From assembly GCF_905404315.1 (NCBI RefSeq), contig NC_066292.1, positions 9,982,001 to 10,046,000 of the forward strand: a DNA stretch of 64,000 bases, written 5' to 3'. The notes under the pieces are model-generated. The model was not told the DNA's origin and made no database searches. It saw only the letters and a list, made by a program, of their open reading frames with translations. Shown in pieces: positions 9,796-21,794 of the stretch (its first letter is position 1; the number at the start of each line of letters is the position of its first letter). The position numbers and the translations under genes are program-made. The DNA is from Leptidea sinapis. Its lineage: Eukaryota; Arthropoda; Insecta; Lepidoptera; Pieridae.

Positions 9796-11149
9796 GTAAG
9801 CATTACTATTAAAATTTTTAGATTTCTTTGATATAATTATATATAATACAATGATGTAATTTAAATTGTTAAATTCTATATTATATTATTTTGTTATTAA
9901 GCGTTTATTCACATTCAGCTTGTCCCAGAAAGAATGGATAATCTTTGAACCCCGCACGGGACAGCTCTCCAGCTCAAAAAAAAAAATATCTAAAAAAAAT
10001 AATCCCAAGTGATACCCAAAATATGTGTTTTTTTTTAGAAAAACAAGTGTTTTTTTTTAATAATATAAGTATCTATGATACTTTTTTCAGAAACAAAATA
10101 AGAACTTGAGTTTTTGACATGAAATTTGATACCAAAATAATTTTGGCATAGTTTGAGAGTGTTTCATGTAAAAAAAAAGTTTGAAAACGTAAGTGGCCAG
10201 CTATTTAAAAAAAATGCGCAAGTTAAACAAGTTGTTATTTTTAAGATGACATCCCTCACCTCTGGGATATATAACTTAAATTTTTTACCAAAACTTACGA
10301 TCTATGGGGGACTCGAACCCGCGACCTCTCGGGTTCCGCCAGAGCGCTCTTCCAACTGTTGGTTCAATTCGAGTGACGTATGGTTCGTAAATCTTGGTAT
10401 GTCTTGTTCAACTCTCAGGCTGTGGTTCCATTTACAAGATCTCTGCTAAACCTCAATAATTGCATATTAGGATATTGACTTGAGATGTCGCTCTTTCAAA
10501 TCTAAACATTTTTTTTATTTTTACAGTGATATCCCTCACTATATTCAAATAGTTTGAAATTTTTGAGGCGTCGTTTTATCTTGTGGTAATATATTTTAGG
10601 TTCTCGAAATAATCAAATGAAATACCGTTTAACTAAAATTATACGAAAATGTAGTTTTATAAAATTTTATTTATTATTTCCATTTATTAGCTAAGCATTA
10701 GTTTAATTGAAATAATGTTGCGCTAATAATAATCTTCTTTTCTATCGAAAGTATGTATTTTATCGTATTGCGGTTCCTGTAAAATTTAATGTATATGGTA
10801 ATATTAATTTCTTCTCTTGTTAGTTGTCCAACTGACGAGAAAAATAACAGACCTTAACTTAAAACATATAAATAAAACAAAATTATTCAAATGAATAAAC
10901 CTTGCGCTGTTCAAATTCGCAATTCGAGTATGTTTTCTTTTAATTGGATTTTTTTATTATTTTGAATTTTGAAAGACGCAACCAAAGATATTCATTTAGA
11001 AGACAACTTATTTTTGTACTTCAAATAGTTTTTAGGTATGAAGTTATTAATGGAATAACCTTACATAAAATTGATGTGTGTTCTTTAATAAGTATATTAT
11101 TTTGTAGGATTCCCTTTCTTATATAATATTTTTTTAAATCTTGTTTCAG
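9796..11149. other. Intron 7
   Basis: AT-rich, holding one tRNA-derived SINE (10247-10430). Open frames here (10153-10449, 10944-11126) overlap the SINE or are AT-rich noise. Confidence 0.7.
10247..10430 (-). mobile_element. tRNA-derived SINE, copy 1
   Basis: Minus strand carries GTTGGAAGAGCGCTCTGG (A-box region) and GCGGGTTCGAGTCCCC (B box), then a body ending near TATCCCAGAGGTGAGGGATG. A second, more decayed copy is at 28635-28815 in the same orientation; a short head fragment is at 59938-59975. Confidence 0.75.
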
Positions 11150-11957
11150 TGGTGTTTCAGTAGTAATGCTAGAGAATGCGATAGATCGAGATTTTTTAAA
11201 TCAATCTTCGCACAAAACTACCAAATTGATAAGTCAACTCAACACTATAGTCGCGGATTTAATAAACAATATAAATAATAACAATAGTGAAGCAGATAAA
11301 AAGAAATGTAAAAATAATAATAAAGAAGCTAGTGATAACAAGAAAAATAAAAACGTACTTATTGAGAATAGCGCCGAATCATCAACAAATAATGAAAAAG
11401 GTAATCTAATAACCAATGGCGTACAAAAGAATGAAAATAGTAATGATGAACTAGTCAATGACAATTCTAAAATCTCCACGATGAATTCCGAAGACAAAAT
11501 AGCCAAAAGCAATGAAGAAGTTGTCAATAGTCAACCTAATTCAGGAACGTCCAATACTGGTAAAGGAAAGAAAAAGAAGCATAAGAATGTAGAGAAAACC
11601 GATTCCGAAGAGAAACCGAAAATAAACGGTCACGATCTACCGAAGAAGAAGAAACAAAATAGAGATGTTTTAGATGACGATAAATCTAGTAAAAAGTCTA
11701 AAGACAATGATACGGAATCGTCCAGTAGTAGGAAGAGATCGAAGAAAAAGAATAGAGATATCATAGCAGAGTTTGATTTTGATTTGGAGGATGATACTAA
11801 GAAGCGCAGGAGACGAAATAAAAATAGTGAATTGATAGAACTATTAAATGATATTAACAGATGCAGAGAGATTAACGACAGACATGTACACGTAGACACC
11901 ACTGCACTAGAGAAACTTTTGAATGAACTGTTTAGAGCTCTAGACAGACCTGACTCA
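11150..11957 (+). CDS. SCAPER: SCAPER exon 8 of window: large disordered Lys/Asn/Ser-rich exon
   Basis: Acceptor ttgtttcag, donor gtaagt (frame reads on into the intron to a stop at 12045). 808 nt; the first nt completes a Gly codon, then 269 codons. Residues ~1-40 (GVSVVMLENAIDRDFLNQSS...) may be helical; ~40-215 are low-complexity with NNINNNN, KGKKKKHK, PKKKKQNR, RKRSKKKNR and KKRRRRNK; the last ~45 (SELIELLNDINRCREINDRH...) end in a conserved-looking helix, LEKLLNELFRALDRPDS, like SCAPER ..LDRTLGEITRILEKEN... The exon is A-rich, unlike its GC-rich neighbours. Not an intronless gene: it needs its splice sites for frame. Confidence 0.85.
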
Positions 11958-12552
11958 GTAAGTAAAGTTATCTTTAATTCATCATATTATGATTTTCCTT
12001 TCAATACTGGCCAGTTGTGTTCAACAACAGATGAAAGTCTATTTTAATGTCTTCTTCTGTAATGCAAAGTAACATCATGTACTAGAAATAATTACAAGTT
12101 GATAGTGCAATTATTTTATTAAATTACTCAAAAGCGGAACTGAATTGTCAATAATAAATAAATAAAAATATTTTTTATTGCACAGACTCATAATTAAGAC
12201 CTATTTAAATTTTAAAGACTTCGTAAATGATAGTTAGTTGCTTTCTAAAAAACAAAAAAATGTAAACCAGGGTCGACCAGGTCTAAAAATACCCTTTATA
12301 AATAAATATAACAAACTTTCAAGATAAAGTTGTGTTACTTGTACCGACTAATATTTTAGTAGAAAGTATCATTGTTGTACTTTTAAAATAATTTGGCTAT
12401 GGGAGTCTGAGGTATAATTTCCTTTTGGGAAAAGGGGTCAAAAAAATTTTTTGTGAATCCCAATTTTAATACATCTAAAATGATTGTTCTAAAAAGAACT
12501 ACAAATATACCAATCACGTTAAGTTTATAGATCATACATTCAATATATATAT

Positions 12553-12616
12553 ATATATGTAACATTTAACTTCTATTGTATATATATATACAATACAAGT
12601 TAAATGTTACATATAT
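12553..12616. repeat. 64-bp near-perfect palindrome in intron 8
   Basis: Twenty-bp arms ATATATGTAACATTTAACTT and its complement (12597-12616) enclose a second AT palindrome (TATTGTATAT/ATATACAATA), with one mismatch pair. It would fold into a single long hairpin. Confidence 0.85.
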
Positions 12617-12802
12617 TTGCGAAGCATTCTTAATTTAACCCTGTAATTCATTAGTTTTTAATTATAACAAATATGTTGTTTGCGGCTCTAAAAACCAAAT
12701 AATTTCTTCTAAAATACTATGTTACTTGAGAAGAGTTATTAGTTTTTGGCCATTCTTTCGATTGGCATCATATGAGTAGGGGTGTTTTTTTTTACATTTA
12801 AG

Positions 12803-12835
12803 TTGGTTCGATTCCCAGACGAGGCAAGTAAATTT
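12803..12835 (+). repeat. tRNA-like B-box remnant
   Basis: Contains GGTTCGATTCCCAGACGAGG, a B-box-like sequence of a tRNA-derived SINE. No A box or tail is clear. Low confidence. Confidence 0.35.
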
Positions 12836-12924
12836 TAGAAAATCTTTGAGTGCAGAATTACTAACTTTTAAAAATAACATAAAGTCTTTCAGTAAAATAG
12901 CCTATCTTCGATATTTAAGGTACT

Positions 12925-12962
12925 TTCCCTTCATGTCCCATAACTTTGGGACACCCTGTATA
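12925..12962. repeat. Fragment of a repeat end
   Basis: TAACTTTGGGACACCCTGTA is a frequent terminal motif of short insect repeats. Only this end is recognisable; it lies about 50 bp before the exon at 13010. Confidence 0.35.
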
Positions 12963-13009
12963 GTAGTAGATATAGAGTAATATTATAATAATATGGTGTG
13001 CTGGTGTAG

Positions 13010-13125
13010 GAATGTAGTGATTCATCAGCGGCCGTGAGATACGCCGCGGTGAAGGCGAGCTATGATCTGCTGGGCGTGATGGCTGATCCTGACCGCGGAG
13101 ACCTCGCTGACCAGCTGTCCACCAA
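13010..13125 (+). CDS. SCAPER: SCAPER exon 9 of window
   Basis: Acceptor tggtgtag, donor gtaagt; 38 codons plus 2 nt. Reads ECSDSSAAVRYAAVKASYDL, then LGVMADPDRGDLADQLSTK. It follows exon 8 in phase and corresponds to the SCAPER region ..VADQIAFQAAGGLTALEHIL.. GC-rich helical sequence. Confidence 0.85.
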
Positions 13126-14415
13126 GTAAGTCCCATCACTTACCAGCAGTATGTACAAAATAGATGCAATGGATGATGGTGGATGAAGGATTAGAATATA
13201 GATATCAATTAGCGCCATCTAGTTAAACTGCTTGTAACTAGCCGACGTAGTTGCAATCTATAAGGAAACAACAAATTCACCAAACGTCCTGACCTTATCG
13301 CATCGCTATGCCGAAATGTCTCATAAAACGAAACGCATGTGTTGCTAAATTCAAAAGAACTGTAAAAATCTTAGTGTGGCATAGTTGTGTAAAGCATAAA
13401 TGACGTTTGAATGAGACCATATTATTTTTTATGATTATTTAATGAATAAAATTAATTTTATTTGCAATCCTGCAATGCAAAGGATTTTAATCAGTGATTT
13501 AAAAATCATAATTTAATTTGTATTGTGTAATAAAATAAGTCTCCGATAGCTAATATTATGAAACTTTTTTTTATTTTTAAGGAAGTATACTAACCGTAAA
13601 TGAAATGAATGTTTATCGCTGGATTTTCATGGCAAAGTAGCGACACCTACGTGATGTGTAATTGTGCAGAGTTCAGTACGTATTTCGAATATGATCCACA
13701 AAAAAGTACACAGATTACTTATGGGATCGCAGGAAGCGAGATTTGGATACATGAATGTCGATACATTATTATAACGCATTAGACTCCCATATATTCGTAA
13801 TGCAAACAATTCATTCATTCAACCGAGGTGATTGGCAGGTAGTGATCACAACATATCGTAATTGATCAGGTAAACATTAGCTACTTATTGTCTGTGGCTT
13901 TAAATAATAGCTGTGTACCTAATGAGGTTTCTTAAAAATGTAAATGAAGTGCTGTTGAGAATTTTCAATAAATGCACTACATGGATATTTTTATTGTTTG
14001 GTCACTTTATATCGCATGAAAAAACTGTACAAAGTGCACTAGTATTTAGCGATAGAAATGCAGTGTCGAAACTACACTAATCCCATGAGCGAGTGATATA
14101 ATGTCATTCCACAAATTTCTACGCATTCATCAAATGTAGCTCAACACGGCGAAACTATCGAGGTGATTCTGGTGGCTGAATGCGGATAAAACGTCAACGT
14201 AGTTTCGCGCACCTGTCACTATAGGTGACCTAAGGGCTTTCAAACTCTTTGAAACAAAACAATTGTACCTGAGTTGTTTTGACACGACTGGATATTTGGC
14301 GAGTCGTGGAAATTACTCGGTGATAGCAGACCTACGGGAAGAAATATTTCATGTATGTATTAATTAAGCTACAGGGTTATTTGTATTGCTAGTATGTATG
14401 TGTGTATCTGTGCAG
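13126..14415. other. Intron 9: no recognised element
   Basis: No exon and no repeat I can classify. 13830-13900 shares GATCACAACATAT with 277-290 in intron 1, which hints at an old dispersed repeat. Confidence 0.5.
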
Positions 14416-14536
14416 GTGTACGCGCATGGCCGTGATGGTGATCTCCCGCACTGTGGTGGCGTGTCGCCTGTGGGGCGCACAACTCGCTCGCACCAACATG
14501 TGCGTGCACCTGGTGGCACTGCTCGCCGACCAGCTG
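14416..14536 (+). CDS. SCAPER: SCAPER exon 10 of window
   Basis: Acceptor ctgtgcag, donor gtgagt; one nt completes a Lys codon, then 40 codons: CTRMAVMVISRTVVACRLWG, then AQLARTNMCVHLVALLADQL. It resembles SCAPER ..KSLCNAINVYNLTC... to ..LMDLLIHQL. Predicted helices; ends in phase 0. Confidence 0.85.
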
Positions 14537-14651
14537 GTGAGTAACGACTAGTTACAAGATTTCGTCATACAAAGACACGGAGAGTACGTGAATCGTCAGA
14601 GATCTAGTACACTGTGAAAGGCTCGATCACTTGTTGATACCTAGAGACATC

Positions 14652-14960
14652 GCTTCATTGTGTGTTTTCTATCGCATTTATCAATGGTAGTTGTTTAAAC
14701 TGATTCCTTACTTCCTTGCTCCACAAATAATTATTTAATATCCTCACCATCATTTGTGGTGTTCCTCCACAATGTGGTTTATTAGTAACTTTCTTCAACG
14801 TACAACCAAACTATAGAACGGTGTATCTAGGACGTAGCGATGTGTACCTTTAAAAAAAGGCAATAGTCCTTTGATTTCTCTGGTGTAGCAAGAGAGTGTG
14901 GGTATTGGTGGTGATCGCTTAAGTTCAGGCGGCTCTTTTGTCCTTCTTTTCAATGAAAAA
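14652..14960 (+). mobile_element. Family B LINE 3' end, diverged copy
   Basis: Matches a longer family B copy at 48190: CGCTTCATTGTGTGTTTTCT, CTGATTCCTTAC, then CACAATGTGGTTT and CTTCTTTTCAATGAAAAAG. Heavily decayed. Confidence 0.65.
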
Positions 14961-15134
14961 GTGCATAGAAGTCGACCGATGTTGAACTACAAAATATTTT
15001 ATACCGTGGTAAATCACTAAATTTACTTTTAATTTTCTGTGTTTTAACTTAGGCTTTTGTTTGTGTTCAACTCATGACACTTGTAAAGCAGCGGCTGCAT
15101 TATAGTCGAAATGCACCGCCCTCGATTCTCTGAT

Positions 15135-15300
15135 TTCATATCTAACTAAGGGAATTAAGAAAGCTATAGATGGCAAGAAATCCTCTGGGGATCTACTCTA
15201 TATAGGAATAGCGCAAGGGTTTGCTCTTGGACCATTTTTGTTCCTACTATATACTTTTATTCAAAGAGAAAAAGGAACAAGCGTATGATGAAGTGAACAT
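15135..15300 (+). pseudogene. Reverse transcriptase fragment (non-LTR)
   Basis: One frame reads GIKKAIDGKKSSGD and GIAQGFALGPFLFLLYT, the second a decayed version of the RT block GVPQGSVLGPLLFLLYIND. Stops follow after about 15270. Relic only. Confidence 0.7.
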
Positions 15301-16014
15301 TGCTCTACTATTCTATATCGTTGAATGCTTTACTGCTAATAAAATAATATATTAATTAGCAACTAATCGAAATTGTAGAACACCCGATGGTTAACAAATA
15401 CACGCGAGTTTAGTGATTATCGGAGAGATTTATTGATACACAGTGGAATTTTTATAAATGTGTAGGTATAACTGTTGATTCAAAATTAGTATAGGATCCG
15501 CATATTGAAGGATTGGGGAATAGACACAGTTGTGCAGCATACGCGGCTAATTCGATAAAACATCTGAATACCGTGATAAAAATTTGTTTTTCCAAATATA
15601 AAAATAAGCATTGAAATTATGTATTTCAATTTTCGTTTGCATTGGCTTACTTTTGTAATAACACATTCAAAACATTTTACAACGAAAGTTTTTACCCTTT
15701 CGTTCAATACTACAATTGATAACTAAATTGAGTTGCCGAAGGTTTGCGACGTCTGATTGAAGGACATCAAAACAAACGGCTCGGAAAATGTTGAACACCC
15801 CTTTCTGTTACGTAGAAAAGTTCCGCAATGTGAATGGATTAGTTTAGTAGGTAATGTTGTAGTAAATTTTCGTTGTATAGCCTGCTATTATGGTCTTAGA
15901 TTTATTTACGCGTATACTAATATTTTTTATCGTTGGTTTACGTACTGTGATTTTATTGAGTTCCCTGTTCGGTGTTTATAAACCTACTATAGTAATAATA
16001 TGTAATATTCCGAA

Positions 16015-16261
16015 TGCCACTTTCGCACGACACACCACAAACTCGGCTATCATCCTCACCATCTGTATGTGTGGCGATCTTCGCACAGTGCGAAGTTCAA
16101 AAATCTTTCTAACACATACAACCAAACTGAGGAAGGAGCTGTCAGAGCTGTTTCCAGGACGATACCGCTTGGGTAGCATGTAATCCCCAAAAAGATTCCT
16201 CAAGTGTTAAAGGATCAGGCGCATCAGATGGCGCTCGTTTGTCCCCGTTTTCCATAAAAAG
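16015..16261 (+). mobile_element. Family B-related LINE 3' end, diverged
   Basis: CTTTCGCACGACACACCACA, CCTCACCATCTGTATGTGTG and TTTCCAGGACGATACCGCTT match family B with many changes; ends GTTTTCCATAAAAAG. Probably a related subfamily. Confidence 0.7.
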
Positions 16262-16570
16262 AATATATAGTTTATATTTGTTACTGACGAACCACCAGTA
16301 ACAAATATATGCCCCGTAAATTTAAGGAAGCAGTTAACACTGGGAGTTAAACGAAGCGGTCAAGTGTGAGTCGGATTAGCAGACCACGGCTTCCACCATC
16401 ATACGCGACATAGAATTGCAATCGTGAAACCTCTAGTGGGTGCTACGTGGTTGTGTGTTTCCCAACATGTTTGGGTCTGGTACGGTTCTGTCAACAAACA
16501 GGATTGTCTTCTAATAAGAGTCGCTACGGTGCTCCGTATTGTTCCAACATGTACTGCCCTATGCAACCTC

Positions 16571-17017
16571 TTAAGGCGACACTAAATGCCAGCGACCTTG
16601 AGCGATATGAGTTCACGGCTTCCGGCCCGCCATCTATGTAACAAAGCCAATATTTTCAAAATTCTTGCGTGGAAAACAGTTTATATGCTTACAATCCTCG
16701 TTATTCATTTCTAATCTGAATGAATATACCTACACAAAAAAGTAAAGCTATAAGAATAAATTTTCTGAGAGTTGTACTAAAAAAAATACGTCATGCCATG
16801 TCAAAAATCTTGTTTAACTGCAAGAAAAAGTGGTAGTTCAAAAAGGTAATGGAGTGAAAACTATAAGCAACAGCAAGCATTAGAAACCTACAAATAACAT
16901 TTAAGTATATGTGTAACAGGATTAAGTAGTGTTCATAGCTCGAAATGCTATATTTTCACCAAAAAACTTGTCTAAAAACACCTTGTTTGCATGTTTTCTG
17001 CTTACTCTTCGCCTTAA
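16571..17017 (+). mobile_element. TTAA-flanked MITE, copy 1 (447 bp)
   Basis: Bounded by TTAA on both sides; the termini GGCGA.../...TCGCC are complementary, so the ends read CTTAAGGCGA and TCGCCTTAAG. Inside: CACTAAATGCCAGCGACCTT, AAACAGTTTATATGC and CAAAAAACTTGTCTAAAAAC. The same element is reverse-complemented at 35303-35734. TTAA target duplication suggests a piggyBac-type MITE. Confidence 0.8.
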
Positions 17018-17705
17018 GCTGTATGACCTTCACGGCATTGGGTTCGCTGCTGTTTGATATAACAAAAACAAAGATAATAATATCTATAAAATTTATAGGA
17101 ATATAATGGAAGATATTGTATAATTTGTCATCAATATTATTAGATTCTTAAATACTTGTTTTCATTACAATTAACTTATTTTTCTTTGTTACACGTGAAA
17201 TATTTATTCAGCTAAAATGAACTGTAGTAATACACAAAACTTTAATACGGAACCCAGATAAAGTAAGGCCATTGTGCAAAGAAGCGAGCGATACACTTTC
17301 GTTGTGCACGTAGACAGTAGAGGCGGCAGGTACGCTCGTGGCGTTGTGCCGAGTTACCGAAGCGTAGCAATCTATCTCAGGGCTGTCATCTGTAATATTT
17401 AACATTATTTATTTGAAATTGGCAATAAAGTTTGTAATTGTACTGTATCACATAGGCTTGTTTTTGCGATAAACCATTGTAATAAATGAATTATATGATG
17501 ATTATTATATTGCAACTAGCTGTCGTATATATACGTTTTTATATACAAAACTATGTTTTATATATCATATTTAAAAATCATCAATTTAATAGATTTTATT
17601 TCTTTTGGCAACCTTTTTATTGACATATTATCCGAAATAAACATTAAGCTGTTGCGAGACGTTTTGAAGTCGTGAAGATACATGAATATCAAAATTATTT
17701 TGATA

Positions 17706-17825
17706 TAATCCTCACCATCTGTGTGGTTTTCCTCTACGGTGCGGGGTTCAAGGATTTTCTGTGAGTTATTTCTAAAGCGATACGACATACTTCAAAAAGC
17801 GCGTAAACCTCCACTGTGTTACTAC
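17706..17825 (+). mobile_element. Family B LINE 3' end, short decayed piece
   Basis: CCTCACCATCTGTGTGG, GTGCGGGGTTCAAGGA and GCGATACGACATACTTCAAA match family B. No tail. Confidence 0.6.
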
Positions 17826-18834
17826 TAAATGCGAAGTAAAGTTATTCCATTTTTTTTTGTCTTTATCTTAACTTTTTCACTACAGAGTTACTTGACAGGG
17901 AGAAGTAATTTTAAACTTGGAGTAACTTTTCATTGCGTTTATTAATAAGACAGCTGGTGTTTAAAGAGACTGTATGCGATGGTGATTACACCACATAAGG
18001 TATGCTCCTCTTCCATAAAAAAAATATTTTGGATAGAAAATTTTGTATAAAAGATAATAATGTAACGATTAAGCAAAAATACTTACCTATTTAAAAATAC
18101 ACGAGCTAAGGTGATATAAAGGTGGTCTGAAAATCTTGGGATGTCCATTGTCTGTTTGGGATTTTACCTGCTGAAAGAGTCATTAATAAAAGAATAAAAA
18201 GAAAATTATTTGATATTACATTCAGGCCACGGTCGTGAAATAAGTAAAGTAGCTAATTTTTCTCTCTTCACTAGCATTATAATTTACCACGTGACACATG
18301 ACTGTTTACTCACGACTCGTATGTTGGAAGCGCCAAGTCCATTAGTCGTAGAAGTAATGGCGCAGTAATAAAGTATACGTGTCGCAGCCCTATCTGCCGC
18401 GTGCCGGTAGCGTGAGTAGGCGCCTCGAGAGCGGCGCTAATGTATTGTGGAGCGTTTGCTTCTGTTTAGTCACTCGCGCTAGTATTTAATTATGCAAGTA
18501 CTTATTAAGTTTATTTTTTATGCTTTTTTATTTAGTCGTCATGACATCCACGTCAGTTAATGGTATAATCTCCTATATCTTTTTAGGTGACTATTTCATG
18601 ACATGTTTATCCAAGGGGCTCATTTGATGGTAGGTAGCAGTCAGTTACAAAACGCATATTTGATATATTTTTCACGTAAATGACTTTGACTTAATGAAAA
18701 ACTTAATCCGATCTAAAAATTAAATTCAATCTAAGTCTAAAAATGGAGATGGACGACCAGAGTTTACCGAAGTCACCAAATCATTATATCGTCGTATTTA
18801 GACATGCGACAGTTAGTAAATAGAAATCTTCCTT

Positions 18835-18836
<2 letters not shown>

Positions 18837-18867
<31 letters not shown>
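18837..18867. repeat. (AT)n microsatellite
   Basis: About 15 AT units. Confidence 0.95.
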
Positions 18868-18869
<2 letters not shown>

Positions 18870-19540
18870 ATTTTCGTCGGACAAACGCTTATAGGTTTTA
18901 GGAATCAACTCGTTGGTTACATAAGTAAGCAGAATCAGAATAATCAAAATCAAAACAATCTTAATTATTATAATTTTATAGTTGCAAGCCGGTAAGTTTC
19001 GTGTTTTTGTTTACTTGTATTCGGTTTTTATATTCTCCAAGTTTATTGTTATTTTATACTGCTGTAAAATAGCGTCCTTAATAAATTATTCTTTTAATTG
19101 ACGTAACACAGTCGTAAAAGAATCGAACTTGTGAAATACCTAAGTGATTGCCCGCTGAATTATTTTTGGCATACTGTGTTTGCGTGTTTCTTGAGAAGTA
19201 TCGATCAAAATTACAATTATTTGAACTGATTTAAATAAATATTTTTTTTATATTATAATACACTTCCTGTTTATAAATCTTCAAAATTATAAAATATTTA
19301 AATTTATTATAGGTAAGGTTCAAGTGATTATTATTAATTTATTGACTATCAAACAGTTTCTTTATTCAAATTTTCGTCGGAGATTTAACCTCACCTACAG
19401 GATCCTCGACATTCCCATAGTGTAATTTTAAGTATTATAAATAAAATCACAATTTTCTATCTTTCTTGAGTTAACTCTGGTTGTTATTAGCAAGAGCGAT
19501 TTATGTTTATTTAATATCTGTATCTACGCACTTTCTTAAA

Positions 19541-19607
19541 AATATATATGTATATATATTTATATATATAGTCATATCTCTCTCTCTCTCTCTGTGCGTG
19601 TGTGTTG
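19541..19607. repeat. Compound TA / CT / GT microsatellite
   Basis: Interrupted (TA)n followed by (CT)n at about 19575-19593 and a short GTGTGTG tract. Confidence 0.9.
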
Positions 19608-20240
19608 GTATTTGTTTTGTATGTAGGTACATATTTTAAAATATTGACTAAGCCATTTCTCTAGACGAGTTAGTTTAGTATCTCAATGCATTTTGTCCTT
19701 TTGTAACAAGAAAATATCAAATTATTATCATTATTTTTGATCCTGCATATAATTGTTATTCGCGCATACGAACTCGCTGTACAAAATATACTATATTATT
19801 ATAACATCAACTATTCGGAACAAGAGTGAGACCGCAATCTCATAAAGCGAACGAGATCTAAGATATCGTCAAAATATATTTCATTTTAGTGTTCGCATTT
19901 GGAAACTTATTGAAATATCCGACCGCGCAGTCTGTAATGTTAATTGTCGAATATCGGAACGTGATCTTGTATATTTTTGCTTAATCATCGATAAATCTAG
20001 TTTTTTTATGATCGTGGTGGGAATGGGTGGCGAGATTGTTATCTCACGAACGTGCCAAATAGGTTATTTGTATGCGAAATTCAAGTTGATTGCGATTATT
20101 AAATTTTGTCTGATAGTTTGTGACTCGTAAAGTTTGCTTATTATATACCATAGCACTGTGTTGTGATAACTTCTTTTAAATATAAGACTACAATGCAAAG
20201 CATAGAAAGTGACAGTTTGGTGCGTTGTAAGCCTACACAT

Positions 20241-20269
20241 AAAAGAATGCGTTACTTACGCATTCTTTT
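20241..20269. repeat. Short perfect inverted repeat
   Basis: Arms AAAAGAATGCGT and ACGCATTCTTTT, 12 bp each, with a 5-nt loop. Confidence 0.85.
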
Positions 20270-20310
20270 AAAAGCTGCAAATTTAAGGACTCTATAATGG
20301 ACCGCACAGA

Positions 20311-20364
20311 ATTCTTGATCGAACCCAAAATTCAGAGCGGCATCGCAATTGCTCTTGTGACGGT
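20311..20364 (-). mobile_element. Family A fragment
   Basis: TTCAGAGCGGCATCGCAATT and GCTCTTGTGACGG match the middle of family A; both sides are lost. Confidence 0.6.
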
Positions 20365-20621
20365 AAGACAACAAACATATTATTAAAAATACCTATCTAG
20401 TAATGATTATTTTGATAAGAAATACAGTAAATTAGTCATTATTGGGAAATTAAGTGTGCGATACAATTCAAATTTAAATAAAATCAAGTATTTTTTTGCA
20501 CAAATCAGATTAAATATAATAAATCGATCTAATCATTTGTCTATCTATACTTTCGTAAAAAGCTAACTAAATATCGACTATTCCTTTTGAAATATTGTAA
20601 AAAAGATAAGGACTTAAAATC

Positions 20622-20668
20622 GGGTGACTGTTCGCTCGTTTGTCCTGCTCTTCCATTAAAAAGAATGT
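20622..20668 (+). mobile_element. Family B tail fragment
   Basis: GCTCGTTTGTCCTGCTCTTC followed by CATTAAAAAG: the 3' terminus of family B only. Confidence 0.55.
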
Positions 20669-21794
20669 AAAACAACAACAAACCGGGCAAAGTTGGTAAG
20701 GTCTACTAGTATAGTATAAACGTGAAATTATCTCTACGTTTTAAGAGAGATGCAAGAAGCGTGCCATCCGACGCGCCAATCGTAACGTGCGGTGGGGCAT
20801 CGAGCCTCGTTCAAACGTGCTAGTTGACCAACCTGCTTAGCTACTAAACACTCTACTGCTATTATCTTCTTAATAATTATTTAGTTCAAAGCTAAAACAT
20901 TTGTTTTAACTTCTATTTTTATTAAAATTCGTACAAGTTTATTGCCCGCGATATTTCGGTGAATTTTCGGCTTTTATCTTCATATAAATCTAACGTGTCT
21001 GACTCGTTTGGAAATAAAAACTTTAGCGTGGATAAGAGTCGAATTAGCCATTGATCCACCCCTCAGACCAAACAATACCTGAGGAGTCCCTCCAACACTT
21101 ACACACAATAAACGACATCTTCATAAAATAATATTACCAAATAATTAATAACATTAACATTTCCATATAAAGTAGAGGAGAAAACAATTAAAATATACCT
21201 ACTTATAAAGACATACTAAAAAACAAATTTAAATTCAACTAAATAATGTCGGGTACCTGGAGAGTGATTACAACTACATTGGAATTTTTTATCTTGTGAT
21301 TTTTTTAATATTTTGTAATGATTATTAAGTTTGACATGCCATGCTAGAAAAAAATTATCAACACTAACGTCCCAGCTATTGCTTACATTAGCACAACTAA
21401 TAAATCAAGATTCTTAAATAATAAAACACCATAGCGTATATGTGTAAATATAATTTAGTTCAAAAAATAATAATTGTTTAGTCATTATACTTAAGGTAGG
21501 TTAAAAGGTTATTGTTTGCCAAAAGAAGAGCTTTATGATACAGATTCATTTATGAAAAGGGTGTGTTTTAAGTTTCTATATTTATGAACGTTTCTTCGTC
21601 GGGAGACCACGTCAAGTATATTTTGACTGTTTTATACACAGTTATGAAGACAGAACACACTTGATCAAGGGTTGAGACGCGTTCATTAATAGGTATAGAT
21701 CTATGTCAGGTAATGTCGTTACGTGTTCGGTGGGTCATGTGCTCGTTAATTTGCTTATTGATATAAAAATCCGCTCATATAAATTTGTAGATAT

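Larger units (their letters stand above)
18000..20230. other. Intron 10, middle: no gene
   Basis: AT-rich non-coding. Includes an (AT)n tract at 18837-18867, a compound TA/CT/GT microsatellite at 19541-19607, and a CpG-rich patch at 18290-18480 with an E-box (CACGTG). No exon found. Confidence 0.6.

Noticed and set aside
11166..12047. 293-codon open frame as an independent intronless gene
   Set aside because: The frame starts before the ATG at a good acceptor, is in phase with SCAPER exons 7 and 9, and a donor at 11958 cuts it; the part after 11957 is AT-rich intron readthrough.
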